NCBI GenBank assembly: GCA_963655605.1
Contig: CAVKGJ010000103.1
Span: 29,129 to 93,128, forward strand
Reading direction: 5' to 3'
From: Oxalobacter sp963655605
Lineage (GTDB): Bacteria > Pseudomonadota > Gammaproteobacteria > Burkholderiales > Burkholderiaceae_D
DNA length: 64,000 nt
The position numbers and the translations under genes are program-made. Positions 61,693 to 64,000 of the stretch are shown in pieces; position 1 is the first letter of the stretch, and every line of letters begins with the position of its first letter. The notes beneath the pieces are model-generated. The model saw nothing but the letters and a program-made list of their open reading frames with translations. It had not been told where the DNA came from and searched no databases.

Positions 61693-62447
61693 TGAATGAC
61701 GAGCAAAAACAGCGCTACTCACGCCATATTCTCCTGAGCAAACTCGGGTATGAAGGACAGGAGAAAATCGCATGCTCGCATGCGCTCGTTATCGGTACGG
61801 GTGGCCTTGGGTCACCCGCTTCCCTGTATCTGGCTTCCGGAGGCTTTGGAAAAATCACACTGGTTGACAACGATCGAGTCGAACTGAGCAATCTTCAGCG
61901 TCAGATCCTGCATACGACAGACCGGATCGGTATGAACAAGGCAGAATCCGGGAAAAAAACGCTTGAAAAAATCAATCCGACCATCGACATCGTGACTGTT
62001 ACCGAACGCATGGACGAAACCACTCTGCCGAAATTGGTCGAAACGGCAGATATCGTCCTTGATTGCACAGACAATTTCAAAACGCGGCTTTCCATCAACC
62101 GTATCTGCATGGCTCTGAGCAAACCGCTCGTATCCGGCGCTGTTGTCGCATTCGATGGCCAGATATCGGTATATGATCCCCGCAAAAGCGATTCACCCTG
62201 TTATGCCTGCCTGTTCCCGGAAGACTCGCCCTTCGAAGACATCAAAGCAGCGCAAGTCGGTGTATTCGCACCGCTGGTCGGCATCATCGGCACCATGCAG
62301 GCAGCCGAAGCACTCAAACTCGCTGCCGGTATCGGCGAATCCCTGGCCGGTTCGCTCCTGCTGCTGGATGCCCTGACGATGGAATGGACAAAAATCCGGC
62401 TTGAGAAAAACCCGGATTGTCCAGTCTGCTCGAAAAAAACACCATAA
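61689..62447 (+). CDS. HesA/MoeB/ThiF-family sulfur-carrier adenylyltransferase
   Basis: E1-like enzyme that adenylates the C-terminal glycine of a ubiquitin-like sulfur carrier (MoaD or ThiS). It has 252 residues. The nucleotide loop is GTGGLGSPASLYLASGG, followed by DRVELSNLQRQILH, and the zinc cysteines are CYAC and CPVC. No rhodanese domain is fused. MoeB and ThiF cannot be told apart from sequence alone, so no symbol is given. ATGA overlaps the ctpA stop; a second ATG follows immediately. Confidence 0.92.
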   Translation: MMNDEQKQRYSRHILLSKLGYEGQEKIACSHALVIGTGGLGSPASLYLASGGFGKITLVDNDRVELSNLQRQILHTTDRIGMNKAESGKKTLEKINPTIDIVTVTERMDETTLPKLVETADIVLDCTDNFKTRLSINRICMALSKPLVSGAVVAFDGQISVYDPRKSDSPCYACLFPEDSPFEDIKAAQVGVFAPLVGIIGTMQAAEALKLAAGIGESLAGSLLLLDALTMEWTKIRLEKNPDCPVCSKKTP

Positions 62448-62474
62448 ACTGCTTCGCAAGAATTATCCGGGCAC

Positions 62475-62503
62475 AAAAAAACACGGCAGCTTCCTGCCGT
62501 GTT
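62475..62503. terminator. Bidirectional terminator between the MoeB/ThiF-like gene and the porin
   Basis: ACACGGCAG and CTGCCGTGT form a 9-bp stem around a short loop, with an A-run upstream and TTT downstream. It lies 30 bases after the plus-strand gene and about 90 bases from the porin stop. Confidence 0.8.
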
Positions 62504-62590
62504 TCATATGATCGAAATACCCTTGCCGTGACACGACCAAACAGTCATCAGGCAAACGAAAATCCCTCTCCGCTACCAGTCAGACCATTA

Positions 62591-63700
62591 TCAGAACCGG
62601 TGAGTAATACCGACCTGGACAGCCGTTGTTTTGTCCTCAACATCGCCGTACTGGTGTGCAAGCGCCTCGTCATCATAGTCGGTATAGGCAATATTGCCAT
62701 AAATGGCAGTCCGTTTGGACAGATCATAGGTATAACCGATGGCATATTTGTAAATATCCTTGTCCTCAATCGCGGAACCATTGTATTCAACTTCCATCCA
62801 CTGTGCGGAAGCGTTCAGGCGACCCGGGCCAAGTTTCCATTCCAGACCCAGCAACCACTGGTTTTCCTTGAGCGTGCCGACAGGGAAAAACATACCATTG
62901 CCATACTTGGCCTTGATCCATTGTGCCAGACTGCTGTTTTCGTCATTCCAATTGCTTTTTTCACCGTTTGCCCAACCCTTGTCTCTGGTCTGTTGATAAA
63001 CCAGTTCGACCTTGGCATCTCCAAAGCGATAAGCGGCACCCAGATTCCAGACGGAAGAATCCTTGGAATCGGCCAGACGGCTCCAGTTACCGACCAATGC
63101 CAGCGGGCCATTGTCGTAACCCAGCATGACGGCATAACCGTCGTTGTCGGCACCATTTTTCTTGACGGTTACCATGTCACCGCTGATGGAATCGCTGTCG
63201 GTATTGCCGCCCAGAGAATAGCTGGCGCCAAAGTGGAAACCGCTCCAGTTCGGGCTGTCGTAACGGATCGTGTTGTCGATACCGCGGACACGCTGGGAAC
63301 CGTATATCATGGAACCGATACCATACTGATAGAACGGGTCGAATTTGCGGATGGTTTCAGTCGTCAGTTCGTTCACACGGCCCAGACGGACTGCACCCCA
63401 AATATCGCTCTTCAGACCAACGTTGGCGGCACCGTCCCAATCTTTGTCCTCTTTTTTCAGAGTACCATCATTCAGGTTGAAACGTCTTTCCAGTTCGAAA
63501 GTGGCTTTCACTCCGGAACCGAGGTCTTCCACACCGCGGAAGCCCAGACGGTTGTTGACGTTTTCGCCCATTTCGACGTCATGGCCGGATTTCTTGATGA
63601 AACCGGTGTCGACGATACCGTAGATGGTCACGTTGGATTGTGCGTGAGCCACGCCGGCAGCCGCGCACAGCACCGCCAATGAGATCAGAGTCTTTTTCAT
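62591..63700 (-). CDS. General porin, Gram-negative porin family
   Basis: Outer-membrane trimeric beta-barrel for diffusion of small anionic or neutral solutes. From ATG 63700 it has 369 residues. A signal peptide (MKKTLISLAVLCAAAGVAHA, cut before QSNVTIYG) precedes a barrel with the typical NVTIYGIVDTGF first strand and a C-terminal phenylalanine (QVGITHRF) for BAM recognition. A longer in-frame start at 63760 is rejected. Its oligopeptide-like loops do not reveal selectivity. It is monocistronic as far as can be seen. Confidence 0.95.
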   Translation of the reverse strand: MKKTLISLAVLCAAAGVAHAQSNVTIYGIVDTGFIKKSGHDVEMGENVNNRLGFRGVEDLGSGVKATFELERRFNLNDGTLKKEDKDWDGAANVGLKSDIWGAVRLGRVNELTTETIRKFDPFYQYGIGSMIYGSQRVRGIDNTIRYDSPNWSGFHFGASYSLGGNTDSDSISGDMVTVKKNGADNDGYAVMLGYDNGPLALVGNWSRLADSKDSSVWNLGAAYRFGDAKVELVYQQTRDKGWANGEKSNWNDENSSLAQWIKAKYGNGMFFPVGTLKENQWLLGLEWKLGPGRLNASAQWMEVEYNGSAIEDKDIYKYAIGYTYDLSKRTAIYGNIAYTDYDDEALAHQYGDVEDKTTAVQVGITHRF

Positions 63701-63953
63701 GCTGTCTTTCTTTGATAAGGGAATCACGTAAAGTTTCACAAACCCTTGGCAGGATAACAACAGATCAACCGTTCTTTTGCATTTTCATTCCGTCTCCACC
63801 CTTTCTGTCTTACAAATACGACAAAAACCTGACGGCTCCCCCCTGTTTTCCCAAAAAACGACTTATTCCGGCAATTTCATCCGACTCCATCGGCATACAG
63901 CCCGACCGGATGAAAAACCATTTTCCATCCAAGTTCTTCCTATATATAAAAAA
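63701..63953. other. Non-coding region upstream of the porin
   Basis: No gene recognised. On the minus strand TTGTGA and TATCAA 18 bases apart, just upstream of the porin start, are a weak promoter candidate. A TATATATA run lies near 63941-63948. Confidence 0.4.
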
Positions 63954-63979
63954 CCGGAGCCCTCTTGCGAGGGCTCCGG
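63954..63979 (-). terminator. Intrinsic terminator of a minus-strand gene beyond the right edge
   Basis: CCGGAGCCCTC and GAGGGCTCCGG form a perfect 11-bp stem with loop TTGC. The T-run is on the minus strand, so it ends transcription entering from the right, from a gene not included in this window. Confidence 0.85.
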
Positions 63980-64000
63980 CCAACAGCCTGAATGGGTGAC

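Noticed and set aside
1..64000. CRISPR array, tRNA or rRNA genes, prophage, defence island
   Set aside because: No spaced direct repeats, no tRNA-like cloverleaf signals, no phage structural genes and no known defence genes were seen by reading; a covariance search was not possible.

Overview
The window is about 64 kb of bacterial chromosome, densely packed and almost all housekeeping genes. Gene content and order point to a betaproteobacterium of the Burkholderiales. The signs are a dcw cluster running mraZ to ftsZ and then lpxC, dciA, secA and argJ, an RNase P RNA gene beside mraZ, the secB/grxC/rhodanese/gpmA block, and a classical 16-strand type porin. Base composition is near 50% GC and the gene set fits an anaerobe-friendly Oxalobacteraceae. 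I lean towards Oxalobacter, but that is inference from memory, not a search. A run of ten N at 45884-45893 marks an assembly gap, so this is a draft scaffold.

Layout. 1-2.1 kb: thiC (cut by the left edge) behind a TPP riboswitch, divergent from valS. 4.9-7.6 kb: a decayed FAH-family hydratase pseudogene, a DUF815 ATPase and argJ. 7.7-11.5 kb: secA, the 3' remnant of an IS200/IS605-type tnpB, and dciA. 11.5-29.7 kb: lpxC and the whole division/cell-wall cluster on the minus strand (mraZ, rsmH, ftsL, ftsI, murE, murF, mraY, murD, ftsW, murG, murC, ddl, ftsQ, ftsA, ftsZ), with many 4-bp ATGA overlaps and phased MraZ boxes upstream. murB is absent from the cluster and sits alone at 43-44 kb. 30-37 kb: rnpB, a cardiolipin synthase with its YbhP-like partner, waaA, a short histidine kinase with no sensor domain, orn, an M48 protease and rsgA. 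37.5-43 kb: argF, argG, and a four-gene operon mtnP-aldolase-apt-mtnA. 43-52.6 kb: murB, yajQ, aroG, tldD, a nitrilase-family amidase and yhdP. 52.7-64 kb: glnE, a second tnpB remnant, gpsA, secB, grxC, a rhodanese-like protein, gpmA, an EnvC-like protein, ctpA, a MoeB/ThiF-type enzyme and a porin.

How the genes work together. The dcw block supplies lipid II synthesis (MurC-F, Ddl, MraY, MurG) and the divisome (FtsL, I, W, Q, A, Z), with MraZ as the probable self-regulator. The operon at 39.9-43.1 kb contains what is needed for the DHAP shunt that salvages methylthioadenosine and 5'-deoxyadenosine: MtnP, MtnA and a FucA-type class II aldolase, plus Apt to recover adenine. The shunt needs no oxygen-dependent dioxygenase.

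The most notable regulatory find is upstream of aroG. A promoter with 17-bp spacing leads into a 27-codon open frame rich in Phe and Tyr codons, followed by a terminator hairpin just before aroG, which looks like classical transcription attenuation. The second is a pair of about 270-bp tnpB 3' ends, in opposite orientations 45 kb apart, each keeping the region from which omega-RNA-type guide RNAs derive. One of them supplies the stop codon of glnE. I found no CRISPR array, tRNA, 16S/23S rRNA or prophage.
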